Below are positions 1-12,304 of a DNA stretch of 64,000 bases, piece by piece (positions within the stretch are counted from its first letter, which is position 1; every line of letters starts with the position of its first letter). The stretch spans positions 39,115,001-39,179,000 of the forward strand of contig NC_080573.1 in assembly GCF_029962835.1 (NCBI RefSeq), written 5' to 3'. The DNA comes from Magnolia sinica (taxonomy: Eukaryota > Streptophyta > Magnoliopsida > Magnoliales > Magnoliaceae). Below the pieces are notes generated by a model. That model searched no databases. It was not told where the DNA came from and saw only the letters and a program-made list of their open reading frames with translations. A program made the translations under genes and the position numbers.

Positions 1-2170
1 GGTTTTGATGGGGTAAATTTGTTTCACTTATTGGCCCCGTGCCTTACAACGAGTTGAATGGTACACTTATGGTAGGCCTCACATGACCACAAGGCGTATG
101 GTTTCATTACCATATCGCCCGAGTGGACACCGTGATATAGTTTGTTAACCACCTCCTTGGAAGAATTTGTTGAATTTTTTTCTTCGTTTTAGGATTTCTA
201 CAATATAAAGGTAACAATTTTATTATTAATTTATTTAGATCTAATACATATAGGTAAGGCCCACCTCAGTTTGCTTGTGGCCCGTGATTGAGGCCCACTT
301 CAGTACTATAGTAAGAAATTTTTTTTTTGTTAAATCATTCATTGTATTTAAGTGTACAATGTAATCTATTTTATTTTACCAAATAGCCAACCTTTTGGGT
401 CACTTACATGATATATATGTAAGGCCCACCTCAGTTTACTTGTGGCCCATAGTTGAGGCCCACTTTGATATATATGTAAGGCCCATGGGTCGAGGCCCAT
501 TTAATGTATTAGGGGCCCATGGGTTAAGGCCATTAAAAATGTATTGGGGCCAATGGGTTGAGGCCCATTTGATGTACATATGGGGCCCAATTGGTGTGGC
601 CCATTTGATACTCATAAGGCCCATAAGATTAGGCCCATTTGATGCATTTTAGGGCCCACGGGTTATGGCCCATTGCAATGCACATAAGGCCCATTGGTGC
701 GGCCCATTGATGTGGCCCACTTAATGAATACGAGGCCCATATGACACGGCCCATTTGATATATTGAAGGCCCAATGGGATATACCTAAGGTCCATTGCAA
801 TGTGTAATCCCAACATAATTTATGTAATGACGTTTATGACGGGCTGTACCTTGAGAGCAATGGCGGTTTGACGTCCCCATTGCAAGAATAGTGTTGGTTA
901 AATGTCCGCATTATGACTTCCCCTAGGGCCCATATGTGAAATGTGTAGGCCATCTAGGCCCATCTTCGTTATGCACATCATCCATCCTATATAACATGTT
1001 CAGTTCCATGATTCATAATCATATGCATCATACGTATGCTTGATATGAGAAATGACTGATCATAGTATATGCCTTCGGGCAGATTGTTTACTTGGTAAGG
1101 GAAGTTGCCCGCATGAGCGCACGATACGCGCATGATTGATGCATCTCTTGGATAGTGTGATTCATGCATTCGCATTGTGTGATATGTTCGTACGCCCTAG
1201 CGACATAAGGGCCGTAGCCTCACGATGTATCTGGCTGGATTGGATACTGAAAATCTTTTTTCTACATGGGGTGCGATAGATATCCACGTGAAAGTCCCTA
1301 AACCCTTATGGTACCAAGAGGTTGCTCCACGTCTAGACCGAGTGGATGCGCCGAGTGCCGATTAACAGACGGTTGCGCTTTCCACGGTGTGGTGAGTTGG
1401 AAGGGGGTGCGGCCTTAACCGCCCGAGAGTAGGGAAGGCTGAGTTTGACCATCTCGAGGAATGGGTCCGCTATTGACGAGCCGAGCCCGTTATTGGCAAG
1501 GTCTTTTTCACTCACCTTATTGCGCGCGATGGGGCGGCAATCTGGCTTGGAGTGTACTAGACCCCGATGATATTCCAGATTTTGAGCTGTATTGATGTGG
1601 ACTTAGATAAGGATTTGTATGCTTGAGTTGCATTTCGTATTGCATGGCCTTGGTATGGCCGACATCATTCTTTGCACCACATGGCCTTGGTACGGTTAAT
1701 GGGATTCTCGGCATTCATCAGCATGTTCTGCATTACTCTGATACTGCATAACTACATTACCACCTTGAGCATACACTTTCACCACCCTCTAAGCTTTCTA
1801 TAAACTTATGCACGACCATTGCGTGCAGGTGACGTTGGATCACAGCAGCGCTGAGGCTTGGACGCGTGGCTGATCATTTTGGAGTTTTTGTTCATCATCA
1901 TTGTATTTCCCTTTATGCTCATTGTACTTGTAAAGTTTTTGATCATAGTGGAAATGTGATGGAGTTTTTGGATTGTTGTTTGTGGGTTATGCCTTTGGTT
2001 ATGCTTATTACTAATCAAACTGATATTGAAAATCCTCCTTGTAGCATCCCATGATCGGAACCTGGCGAATGGGCGCTGGGAGCCGAGAATGGGGTTCTAC
2101 GGAGGCTGTCGGCGCTGGATTCGGCGATCGGGAATTTTGTGAGCCCGGTTTCTGAGTTTGGGGCGTGACA
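1..2170 (+). mobile_element. 3' part of a long Ty3-type LTR (solo LTR or 3' LTR)
   Basis: The stretch from about 840 to 2170 closely matches 61440-62867, which is the 3' part of a complete solo LTR in this window. Both end in a block beginning with the words 'AATCCTCCTTGTAG' and containing 'GAGCCGAGAATGGGGT', and this copy closes with GTGACA at 2170. The same block occurs in reverse complement at the outer ends of the LTRs at 42225 and 51537. The LTR start lies outside the window. No tRNA-primer site follows 2170, so this is either a solo LTR or the right LTR of an element lying to the left. Short ORFs inside it are spurious. Confidence 0.8.
250..790 (+). repeat. Irregular GGCCCA(T/C) array inside the LTR
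   Basis: About twenty copies of GGCCCA (read the other way TGGGCC) occur at spacings of roughly 20-35 bases, embedded in variants of 'AAGGCCCATTTGATGTAT'. A shorter version lies at 61140-61425 in the related solo LTR. TGGGCC/T is the plant 'site II' promoter element bound by TCP transcription factors; that is known for host promoters, and any role here is inference. Confidence 0.7.
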
Positions 2171-3122
2171 CCGAGTCCAGCTAGACATCAAAGGGTTGGC
2201 CTCATTAAACAGATTCCCTACAACTCTTTGGAAGGCCATTCAACCTCTAGTGAGACTAATCATGGCTTGGCTGAACGGCTATTTTTGGTTAGGCGAATGA
2301 GATTCTACAATCTATCGAGAGATGACTCAGCTGAATGTAGTATTAGGGTCCCGGATAAAACTACTTGCAGGAAAACGTCATGAGAAGGTAGAAGCATTTG
2401 GTCGAGAGAGAACATGAGATCGTGATCTTGATGATCTTCATCAGTGGCCTATCACCTCCATCCTCTTCTTCCTTAATATTGCATTTGTAATGAATCGGCC
2501 TTGTCTTGGATACCATCCTTACCAACAGAGAAGTTTTCCAATCTTATGTAATTATGCAGTTTAAAACTAGCAAAGTGAAATAAAATTATCATGACTGATC
2601 GAAGACTTTATGTATATTTTCCTTATAATTATATGGATAAAATATTCATAACCGATTCTCTCATAACTTGGCCCATTTAATAGAAAAATTGATTATTGTC
2701 ATGATGGATATATCTGGCCTAATCAGATGTGGGTAGCTCTGTTTGCCCAGATTGGCTACTCATCCTCTAAAGAAGCTATGACTTCAAGATAAATAAATAA
2801 ATAAAAACCCATTTGTATTGACTGTGTATCTCCATCGAATTTATGTTGTGAGTGTTTGGAACTTCAGATTGTGGGCATAACACTTAACTATTTTAGAACT
2901 CGCACCATCATTCTCAAATAAGGCCTGCTTATCCCACTACATTCCCATGATCCCGGGAATAGCTCCTTTAATACCAAATAACCAAACATCACTTAGCTAA
3001 TCATGTGCATTTAATGCTGCTTTTAAACCTTAATCTATAGAAGCAAGACTTAAGGGTTAAACGAACTAACCTTAATCACCATCATTGTAAGAGAAATTAC
3101 ACCTCCAATGGATCACTTCACT
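2171..3122. other. No recognisable gene
   Basis: This AT-moderate stretch between the LTR end and the next coding remnant has only short ORFs with frequent stops. I recognise no domain, RNA gene or structured repeat. It may be decayed internal sequence of the neighbouring retroelement. Confidence 0.4.
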
Positions 3123-3800
3123 TCATCCTCTAAACTTCTGGAAGAGATTGTTGACGAAGGTATAGAAGCCTTCTCGTGCTAGCTCCTCCTTAATAGATGA
3201 ACATTTTTCCTTTCTTTGGAATATTAACAACATTCTTAAGAAGGAACGGCCTCCCCAGGAGGTCTTAAATATCTTCTCTAAACTCCAATGACTCGGAGAT
3301 GAATACACAACAACAGATGTGGAGATCGAACACTGTACAACTACTCTGGACAGGTTGTCAGTTCTCAGCATTGAGTGCAGGGCTATACTAGCCCATTATC
3401 AGGAAGCCTGGAAGAACTTTTTGCATTGGACTCGCGAAAACGAATTCAATCAATGGATGGTGCAAAGTCTGAAGTGCTCACTCGACTGACTCCTCGACGA
3501 CTGACCGACATCCATAGGCTTTACCCCCACCGTGATCGGTTGAAAAGTACCAAGCTAGTTCCATTCATGGAGGCCTAGATAGCTCTCTATTGAGGGCGCA
3601 CTGAAGTCAGTGAGGGTGAAAAGCACTCAGCCGATTCAGAACTGGTCGACATCGACCATAGTTTGGATTATATCAAACGTGCTGCAGAGATGCTCGTGAA
3701 TCGGGAAACATCCTAGAGTGAGAGGAGGAACATGGCAAGGGACGTAAAGCTTGATGCTGCTCGGGCTTTCGATCACGCAAAATGGGCTAAGGGGTAACCC
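3123..3800 (+). pseudogene. Plus-strand coding remnant beside the Ty3 pol, possibly the end of a PMD-type accessory ORF
   Basis: The plus frames read as charged, helical protein text when shifts between frames are allowed, for example 'LWNINNILKKERPPQEVL' followed by 'AHYQEAWKNFLHWTREN', and an alanine/lysine-rich end near 3760. It runs tail-to-tail with the minus-strand pol that ends near 3850. That is the position and orientation of an antisense accessory ORF between pol and the 3' LTR. I cannot align it convincingly with the PMD ORF at 7856-12090, so the PMD link rests on layout only. It is broken by several stops and shifts. Confidence 0.35.
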
Positions 3801-3849
3801 CCATCGTTTGACCCCTCTATTTTTTTCTTTCTTTTTTTTATTATATCTA

Positions 3850-6078
3850 ACCTAGTGTGGATAAAAACTTAAGGCCTCTAGGCCGTTTATTTTAAGCACA
3901 TTTATTAGGCCTCATTTTTAGGGCTTTTATTTAACTGCAAATTTCATCTTCCCTATTGAACTGGCTCAACCCGATTTCTAATGACCTCCCATAATGGAGG
4001 GAAGTTTGTTTTAGAAATAGGCCATTTATAAGTGTTGGGGCGACATTGTCATTTAAATCTTTAAGGAGCTAATCTCCTGCCCTTAAAACCTGCTCAATGG
4101 TATATGGTCTGTCCCATGTATGAGACCATGTTTCTAGTGCTCGGTCCTTCTGACCGATGGGGAGGACGAGCTTCTAAACTGTATCTCCTTTCCTAAAGGC
4201 TTTCCCTTTATACGCTCGGGTTATAGTGGCTTTCTTAGCCATGATGGAATTCAATGCCTTGATACTAGTCTCATCCAGTCCTCAAGCTCGGCTAACATTG
4301 CTTATGTAAATTTAGGTGGGCTTAATTGAGATTGATGGGCAACTTGTGATGACAGGACCATGATTTCCAAAGGTAAATTCGCTTCATGCCCGTAAGTCAC
4401 ATAAATGGGTTAACTCCTGTACTAGTACGAGGTGATATCTTATAGGCCCTCAAAGCCTTAGATAGCTTAAAATGTCATTCTCGTGGATTTCCTTGTATCA
4501 TTTTTCTCAAAATATTCTTAATTACCTTATTGCTAGCCTCGTCCTAGCCATTAGCCTAAGCATAATCGTGGTCGAGTGAAGGATCTTTATACCATATCGG
4601 TCGACCATAGCGCATGTCTCTTTGGCTGTGAATACAACACCACGGTCCATAATAATGGATTCTGGCACACCAAAACAATGAATGATATTGGATTCTATAA
4701 AACTAATAATGTCATCATGACCAACCTTCCACATAAGTTTTGCTCTACCCATTTGGTAAAGTAATCAGTCGCCACAATAATGAACGTGTCTAGTTTGGTT
4801 GAAGGTGGGTGAATTAGTATGATCAGATTGATCGCCCACCCTCGAAATAGCCAAGGCTTTATGATAGGTGCAACTCGGCCGCATGTACATGTTGGAATGG
4901 CCCATTTCTTTGGCAAGCCTCACACCCTTTTGCATACCAAACACAATCAGCCATCATCTCCAGCCAAAAATATTCGTAGCACCTAAGCATAAGCCTCATC
5001 TTCCTTCCTGCTTGATGAGCCCCACAAATGTCCTCATGGACCCCCTCCATGGCTGTCATCGCTTCATTTTTTGAAAAGAAACGAAGTAGAACTCCATCAG
5101 CCCCTTTTGGTACAGTTCGTTGTTGAACATGACATAATTCACATCTGATCTCCTCATACTTCTATCGGCCTTAGTCTAAGGACTTTGCAAATAACCCATA
5201 AGAGGGGCTCTCCAATCATCTTTTTTTGCATTGATCAAACAAACTTCCACTATGGTCCATCTTCGGAATACAGAAGACAATAATCTTTTTTGAACTTTAA
5301 TCAACGGACCGATCGATCCCTTCCATATTTCCAATCCTACTACCATTTGCACGATTTCATTGTCATCAACATTGTAGTTTCGAGTGACATGCATTAGTTG
5401 AACATCATTGAATTGCCCGAGTAATTGGATAGCCACCGCATAGTATGATAACAAAGATGGGCTGGTGCACTTAAAGAAACCAGCCATATGATTTATCACC
5501 ACTTGTGAGTCCCCGATGATCATTACGTCCCTCACACGTAATTCCAACAATATTTCCAAGCCGATTATCATAGCCTCATATTCGGCCTAATTGTTAATGC
5601 ACTCGAATTCTAATTAAAATGCATACTCTTATTGATTTCCATTGGAAGCAATCAATATTATATAGGCCCCGGACGTCTCACGGGTCTTCGACCCATCAAA
5701 AATTAATTTCCAAGGCATAATTTGCACAAAATATGAATCCACAATACCCGACGGGATGTGTTCCACTAAATCAAATGGGTGGCTAGCCAAGAAATCTGTT
5801 ATGGCTCTACCCTTTTCCACTTTCTATGGCATATAATGAAAGTCAAACTCGGACAATGCCAATACCCATTTACCAATTTGGCCACTAAAAATAGGCTGAT
5901 TTAACATGTATTTGATTAAATCAGTAACTAAGATTACATTAACTCTTTTGGCAAACAAGAAATGCCTTAGCTTGGTGGCTACGAAGTATAAAGACAAACA
6001 CAATTTTTCCATAGCAGAATACCACATTTCTTTGCTTGCCATTGGATCACAATATTTGAAATCTGGCCAGCCAAACAA
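3850..6078 (-). pseudogene. Decayed Ty3 (Tat-lineage) pol: end of RT, RNase H, integrase
   Basis: Reading the minus strand from 6078 downward gives, in order, the end of the reverse transcriptase region (5824-6078), an RNase H (5176-5820) and an integrase (about 3900-5059). The RNase H shows 'FDGSKT', 'GLEILLELRVRDVMIIGDSQ' and 'DDNEIVQM', the spacing of the archaeal-type RNase H of the Tat/Ogre lineage. The integrase shows the zinc motif ('GAHQAGRKM' and 'CEACQR'), then 'TDYFTKWVE' and 'IMDRGVVFTA', holding two of the three DDE acidic residues. A degenerate 'EASNKVIKNILRK' carries the third. The frame breaks at least six times and gag, protease and most of RT are absent, so it is a dead fragment. 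Confidence 0.85.
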
Positions 6079-6084
6079 AAAATC

Positions 6085-6945
6085 GAGTTAACCAAATTTC
6101 TAAATCCTTTGGTTATAAATAGAGACTTCTCATTCATTTCAACAATGAAAATTGGTGAATAACCTTCTCAAAGTCAGAGATAAATTTAGGTCCTCTTCAA
6201 TTTAGTTGTGTGATAACTCTAATATTTGTTTAACATAACTATTCTCTTTCTCAAGTTAGTTTTTAAATAATATTTAAGAGAGTTATTCATACTCTACTTG
6301 AGATTTGGATAATTGACTTTGCAGCATTAGGATTTTGTTTTATTGAAAATACTTTAGATCCCTTTATTCTTTTGGGTTGAACATATACTGCTACATCAAT
6401 TCCAAATAAAGAAGATCATTGCAATCAATCTTCAGTTACATCTTCAAATCGACATTTGAAGATAAGTACCCTATAATTACTTTTGTTTCATTTGAATTTT
6501 TTTGAGATTGCTCAGAAATCTCGGCGAGTTGTTTTATGGTGAGCCTGTAAAAATCACAAAGTGGGTTTTGTTGTGATAGCCCGTGAAAGTCACAAGAACT
6601 GTATCAGGTTCTTAAGGTGATCTTGTGAAACCCTTGAAATAGTGAAATCCAAAATTACGAGGGTCCAAGCATCGAACCAATTAACTCCTTGAGCATTGGA
6701 TGTGATTGATTATCTCTTCTTATGAATGCTTTATTTATTTTGATTATCTCTTGCTAGTTTGAAAGATTGATTTCAAAGACGTCGTGAAATAAGGTTGTCT
6801 TGCCTAAATCTTTTAGGTGAAGGTTGTCTTACGAACCATTTGGAATCAAGGTTTCAATACTCCAAGCAATTGAGAGTAATTTTTTATTTATTCTGTATTA
6901 TAATGAAATATTTGGTATTATCCTATTCACCCGTCCTCTACTACA
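6085..6945 (+). mobile_element. Probable LTR fragment (plus orientation)
   Basis: The segment begins near a TATA box ('GGTTATAAATAGAGAC', about 6113) and ends in 'CTATTCACCCGTCCTCTACTAC', wording typical of the 3' end of plant Ty1/copia-type LTRs. Between them lies AT-rich, non-coding text. I find no matching second copy, target duplication or primer-binding site, so both borders and the class are uncertain. Confidence 0.45.
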
Positions 6946-7560
6946 TCAATATCTCATCTTTTTAAAAAATCAACTTGCGGGCAATTTTGGGTCTCGTAGA
7001 GAAACTTTGTTAAATCTCCAATATTCGCATAAATGTGATTGTTGCGTGGTCATGCAATGGGTCCTTTTTATGCCACCTCACAACAGGTCTATGCTCAACT
7101 TTAGAAATTTCTCTGCCTTCTCCTTCTTATATCGCACTGCGAGCTACCTGCAAAAGCTCTCGAAGAATTTCAAATTTTACTTGAGCTCCTCTGGGTCTCT
7201 TCAGTTGTGAATGAATCAAATGAGAAGGTGAGCGGGATATTTATAGGCTTCCACACGTGTGAGCTATAAAATTGGGTAATATTGCTTAATTATGTGGCAT
7301 GCAACATACTCTTATTGTGTAGTCGTGCAACAGGCCTCTATAGCCCCTCCCAGTTACAGCTCCTTGGCAGTCTTCCTAATAGTCTCCTTTGTGTTTTGTG
7401 ACCTCACAACAAATTTCTGTTGCACGATCACGCAACAAAGCTATCTCATGTAAACTTGAATATTTTATGCTCCAATAGATACCCCATCGATCATTTTTTT
7501 AAATTTACGTAAGGAATCAAAATGGAGGATCGATCCTTTTTTCAAATAATCATCATCTAG
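6946..7560 (-). mobile_element. LTR-like promoter segment, minus orientation
   Basis: Read on the minus strand, this segment contains a TATA box ('CCTATAAATATCCC', about 7230-7245) preceded by 'CTCACACGTGTGG' and followed by 'TTGATTCATTCACAA'. The same order of words, diverged, is found on the plus strand at about 13235-13297 and continues at 32080-32300. The relatedness is clear in the 250 bases around the TATA box. Outer borders are guesses. It may be the LTR of the Tat-type element whose parts lie on both sides. Confidence 0.5.
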
Positions 7561-7627
7561 TCTTTTTTCTATGCTCGAGCAAGCTTTGTTGTGCTATCGG
7601 GTTCGCGCAATAGCTAATTGGATCTTG

Positions 7628-7645
7628 ATGGCTATAAAAGTCACA
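7628..7645 (+). promoter_or_regulatory. Candidate TATA box upstream of the PMD ORF
   Basis: 'GGCTATAAAAGTCAC' stands about 225 bases before the first ATG of the PMD reading (7856), followed by a pyrimidine-rich leader. Position and sequence fit a plant RNA polymerase II promoter. Function is inferred. Confidence 0.4.
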
Positions 7646-7855
7646 TTTTGCTTCTGATGAATCACTTCGCATTACCTCTCTCCCAAACTCTACTTCTTCA
7701 TTGCGCCATCACGCAACAAACCTATTTTGCATGATCACGCAACAAACATCCATTGTATGCCATGTAATAATCTGCCTTGGCAGAAAAGAGTCTTCTGAAT
7801 AATGAAATTCTACTAGATTTCCCTTCGATCTTCATTTTTCTACTCTTGTAGGCAA

Positions 7856-10800
7856 ATGGCTAAGAGCGATAGAGCATCCATCTCTTCTTAAGAGCATCGA
7901 ACTCTTCCTTGCTAGTTTGCTCATTCAAATCCCCAATCTTCCTAAGGCAACGATCGCACTACCAAAAGACTGAGAATCACAACCCGAAATCCTGTTTTTT
8001 CAAAGAGCATAACCTTCCGACCATAACTTCATCAACTACATAGCCCTTCTGGGTAGCCTAATTCACAAAGCCATTATCATGGGAGACATCGAGAGACCAC
8101 CCCGAAATGGTCGAGAAGTAAACTGGGAGGACCGGCAAAAGGCCACCTCCAACATTCGAACAGACAACTCTCTTCCTTCTGACAGAGAAACAACCCCGCC
8201 CCCATCATTCTCAAAGAAAAAGCAGTCGAAAAGTAAGCGCTGACAACTTCAGGAAAAAATTAAAGAATTTAATAAGAAAAGACTTTAGAAAACTTGGGAC
8301 TGTGTAAAAGTCTATTAGGACATGATCAAATTCAACAACCCGTTCAAAGATGAAATAGTCATTATCCCCATGAACCTCTGCCGCCATCTATCAATTCTCC
8401 ATAGTGAACCCACCGACTAGATGACATAATCAAATTCCCTTCACAAGCCATTGGATGATGAAGGAATCTCATATTTTGGAAGGTCATTTGATGGCGAAAG
8501 GTACTCGTCGAATAGGCAGAATTTCTTCAATGATATTTCTTTTTTTATGTTACAATCCTCATCACCTCTACCCCACTCATTACTTCAAGACCGTACAAGA
8601 ACGTTTCCTTGCTAGAGAATCTTTGTCGGGAATAGAAGAATTCAGAACCCAAGGCTTTCTTGCTACACACATATCTTATAGTGCATGGGCTCGAGCTAGT
8701 ATCAAGAAGCATTTAGACATCTTGATTAAGTTTGATCTCCTAATGCAATTGAAGTCATGTCAGATCACTTCTATAAGGATATAACCATTTTCAAAGGTTT
8801 TCTTAAATATTGGTGTATGACAACTAATTCTTTTCATCTTCCAGTGGGTGAAGTTAGTATCACTAGGTGGGACCTTTACAGAATGGCAGGCCTTCCCGTA
8901 ATAAGCCATTTTTTCGATGAATATGTGCCTACAAATGAGGAATTCACACAATTTTTCCCTACAAATCCTCAACCCAAGGTTTTAAAAACTACTGTCAAAC
9001 TCTTTAGAGAAATGGCCAAGTTTCCAGACATACATAAAGTCCCACACCTTATTTGGTTGGCTCACTTTACCCATGACTCGCGGTGTACTCTTTTTACCTC
9101 TTCTTTTCTTTCACTATATTTTTTTTTACCAATCCCTTAATTATCATAGGTCCTTTTTTTATCTTTGCAATTTTTTTGGGTAGTAACTCTCAAGAGCTTG
9201 ATGTTCTTAGATGCAAAATCAAGGGTCCCACTGAATACAATGCTTCCAGTGATCTAGCTGCCTTCCTGACTTATTGGTTGAGCGTAATAGTGCTCCCAAG
9301 TTCAAAATGGGTAGATGCCATCAGACCAACTCTTTTCATGGTTGTAGGAGTGATGGTGGAGGGCAGAAAATATTTGTTAGCCCCTCCAGTGCTTTGTTTG
9401 TTATATCGCACATTCGGAGATTGCTACTCACTACAAAAGCCCAACAATTGGAGCTTACTTTGCATACACTCCTTTGTGTTATTTCGTGGGTTGGCTTGGT
9501 GTTTATTTTCCATGGACATTCAATGAAGCAAAGCAGGCTTACATGAACTTGGATCACATGCTTCTCTAGCACTACCAAAGGAGCAAAATGATAAAGAAAC
9601 TTGATGAATGTATTGTGGATAAAATTGAAAGCACAGACTCTATCGATTTCTTTCAGTTCCCCGTTTCCAACCTCCTGAAAGATATAGAAGCCATTGATGA
9701 CGATTCTATTTCTCCTAATGAGCATGCATTCCTTATTTGCATCAGATCCAGTAGTCTCCCACTAAGGGTAGGTAGCGAATTTTGGATCAAACCTTATTAT
9801 CTTATTAGGTTTACTCGCCAATTAGGTTTTAATCAAACGGTACCAGAAGACTGTGGTACTATTACAAGAATCATGAGGAGCTATTGTATTGGGTCGTATA
9901 AGTGGGAATTGATATGGAAACAACTATTGATTGTGCACATGAGATCCCACTTCACAATACCGGGCTACAATCATTCAGTTCCGGTTTCGTATTGTTGGAT
10001 TCGTTGGTGGGCCCACCAATTCTTTCTGGTATGTAACTACCATTCAGTGAACTATCCTATATAGATTCCTCCACAACGATTAAGAAACTAGAGGCTTGAT
10101 CAAGGAATTAGTTATATTGTAGAAAAGGACCATGCCCCCTCTCCAGGCCAAGTTTGTATGAAGATCTCTTTGGAAGAGCCTATTTGTGGTATAAAACTGC
10201 CAACACTATAGAGGGATGCATTTCATATGGCACTCCCTTGGAGGGATTATAAACGTTTAGAGAAGACCCTGATATGGCCACAACTCTAAGCCCACTAGGA
10301 AGGGATGATGTTCCATTAACCCAACCACCAACAACAACCCTCTATACTCTGACTACAGAAGTCATGACAGATATCGAGGACAAGCCCAATCCTTCGGCAG
10401 TATCTCATTCAATGTAATCGTCATGTCAGAGTTTCTCATCCCCTGTAATTCGTTCACAAATGCAATCTCGGTCTCCTCAGATGTTGCAAACTCGTCGAGA
10501 CAGTCCTACTATTGTAGTGGAGACAATAGTAAAAGCAAACAAAGATTGCACTATTCGCAAAGGTAAGCAACTAATGACTGAGGAATCTGCTGAGGAAGAG
10601 TTGTCTAAGGAAAGCGATGACAAAGAATCATCTACCAGCAGTGGATCTACTAGTGAGGAAAACTCTTCTAAAGGTGGGGGTTTGGAAGAGGAGAAAGGAG
10701 ATGTGGACATTGACGGAGAGAATCAGATTGAAGATGAAGCCACTATAGCCATTGAGGAAATGGTGTAAATCATACCTACTTTGGGTAATCAACCAACTCC

Positions 10801-12090
10801 TCCTAAAGAAGAAGAAGAAGCTCTTGATTATAGAGAGTTTAGTTATTCACCTGTGGCAAATATTTATATGTCATTTAATGCCAATTACTCTCTTCTCCCC
10901 CGCGACATGCTCCCTATCCCTCCAATCATTATTCCTCCACCCGATCCTCATATTCTCCATCATATTATTGAAATATCCTCTTCAATAGAGGAAGGACACT
11001 CAGCACCCACAATGCAGACGATGGCATAGGTGTTGATTTCCACTCAAAGGTAGAGGTGGACCAGGATATGGAAGTCTATCCGCCAGTCACTAAAGAGGTC
11101 AATACGGAGCATCCCACGGCCGGAGAAACTGTAGTCGTGTCACTTGTTTCCTCGACTATTGTGGCTTGTGAAATCCATTTTCCAATAGGGCCTACTTAGA
11201 TGAAGACTCCTACAACACTTGACTCAATCACTGGAGTCAAAGAACTGTCTTTTAACATTACTGATATTGCCACGGACATGTCTGTCCCTTCTTCTACCCC
11301 TTATGAGATGAGGGCCCTAGTGACATTAATTCCCCTATCTTTGACTCCTGTTGCAAGGACATTCATTTTAAATGCTTATGACATTTCTTTATAGATAATG
11401 CTTTCTTATTTTGTCTCTTTTACATTCTTATCCTCTTTATTTTCTCACAGCCGTCCCATCTTCAAGTGGTTCGGCCAGCTTTAATACAATGGCCATAGTA
11501 TTGGATATGCTTTCTTTAGAGAAGATCCTTCCATACAAGGTCATCCTGATTAACAATGCCCTGTTAGTTATGGCATACATATTTCAGGATCAAGAACAGT
11601 GGCCTTTCTTCAGTGATGCTTTGACAGTTTTTGATAATTCCGCAAGGTTGGCCAAGATCAATATTTCATCACTGCATGATTCCTTGATTCATTTTCGTGC
11701 TTCTTTGCGATAATTGAAGTTTATAGCTCACAATATGGTCATCACACCAGAAGTTTTTCATTGTCAAAAGGACTTACTGCTCCTTAAAGACAAGATTTCC
11801 AAAACTTCTACGATTATCTATGGCTACGACAAGGAGCACAATTCTCTTTAGGATCAACTGAAGACTTCTGAGCAGATAACCAATTTTGAAGCTCAGAAGC
11901 AGGTAGAGGAGTTGAAGGTGAGCAAGATCTGATATTGTGGAGAATGCCACCATAAATGAGCTTAAAAAGTCAGAACTTTCAAAAGTTAAGGCGACAACTA
12001 GTTCCTTAGAGCAAGAGTTGACTGGTGCCCTTGACCAAGCCAAGCAGATAAGTTACACGATAGTGCAAAAGAGGAGCAGAGTCTAGGAAC
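7856..12090 (+). pseudogene. Plant mobile domain (PMD, aminotransferase-like) protein, transposon-type, broken
   Basis: PMD proteins (family of MAIN and MAIL1) act in the nucleus in silencing and gene expression, and many are encoded by transposons. The reading starts 'MAKSDRAS' at 7856. The PMD core lies at about 8640-10030 with typical words: 'WARASIKKHLDILIKFDLL', 'FLKYWCMTTNSFHLPVGEV', 'AAFLTYWLSVIVLPS', 'FARQ'-like 'FTRQLGFNQTVPED' and 'SYCWIRWWAHQF'. A likely intron ends at 9180. An acidic, serine-rich stretch follows (10460-10768), then a low-complexity part and a region with coiled-coil character (11411-12060). Several frame changes and stops interrupt it, for example near 8750 and 11714. 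It lies between LTR-like segments, so it is most likely an accessory ORF of a retroelement rather than a host gene. Confidence 0.75.
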
Positions 12091-12304
12091 AGCCGGATGC
12101 AAACTGGTTTAAATGAGAAGAGAACTAGTTTATAGGTGGGCGGACCCCGTTGAGGTTGGCAGACCCAATTGAGGTTGCGTGGAACCCAATAGTGCAATAG
12201 GTATTACAAGATCGCATAAACAACTTGGGAAGACATTTTATGCATGAACCAAGATTGATCCTCCATTTGATTCTGTGTGTAATTCAAAGAAGGATGAAGG
12301 AGGC

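Noticed and set aside
250..790. GGCCCAT array considered as a satellite or subtelomeric repeat
   Set aside because: The spacing is irregular, and the same array lies at the matching place of another LTR copy, so it is part of the LTR.
6824..7210. ORF of 128 codons on the plus strand
   Set aside because: It crosses the border between two LTR-like segments and shows no domain.
9336..9725. ORF of 129 codons on the minus strand
   Set aside because: It is the antisense shadow of the PMD coding region.
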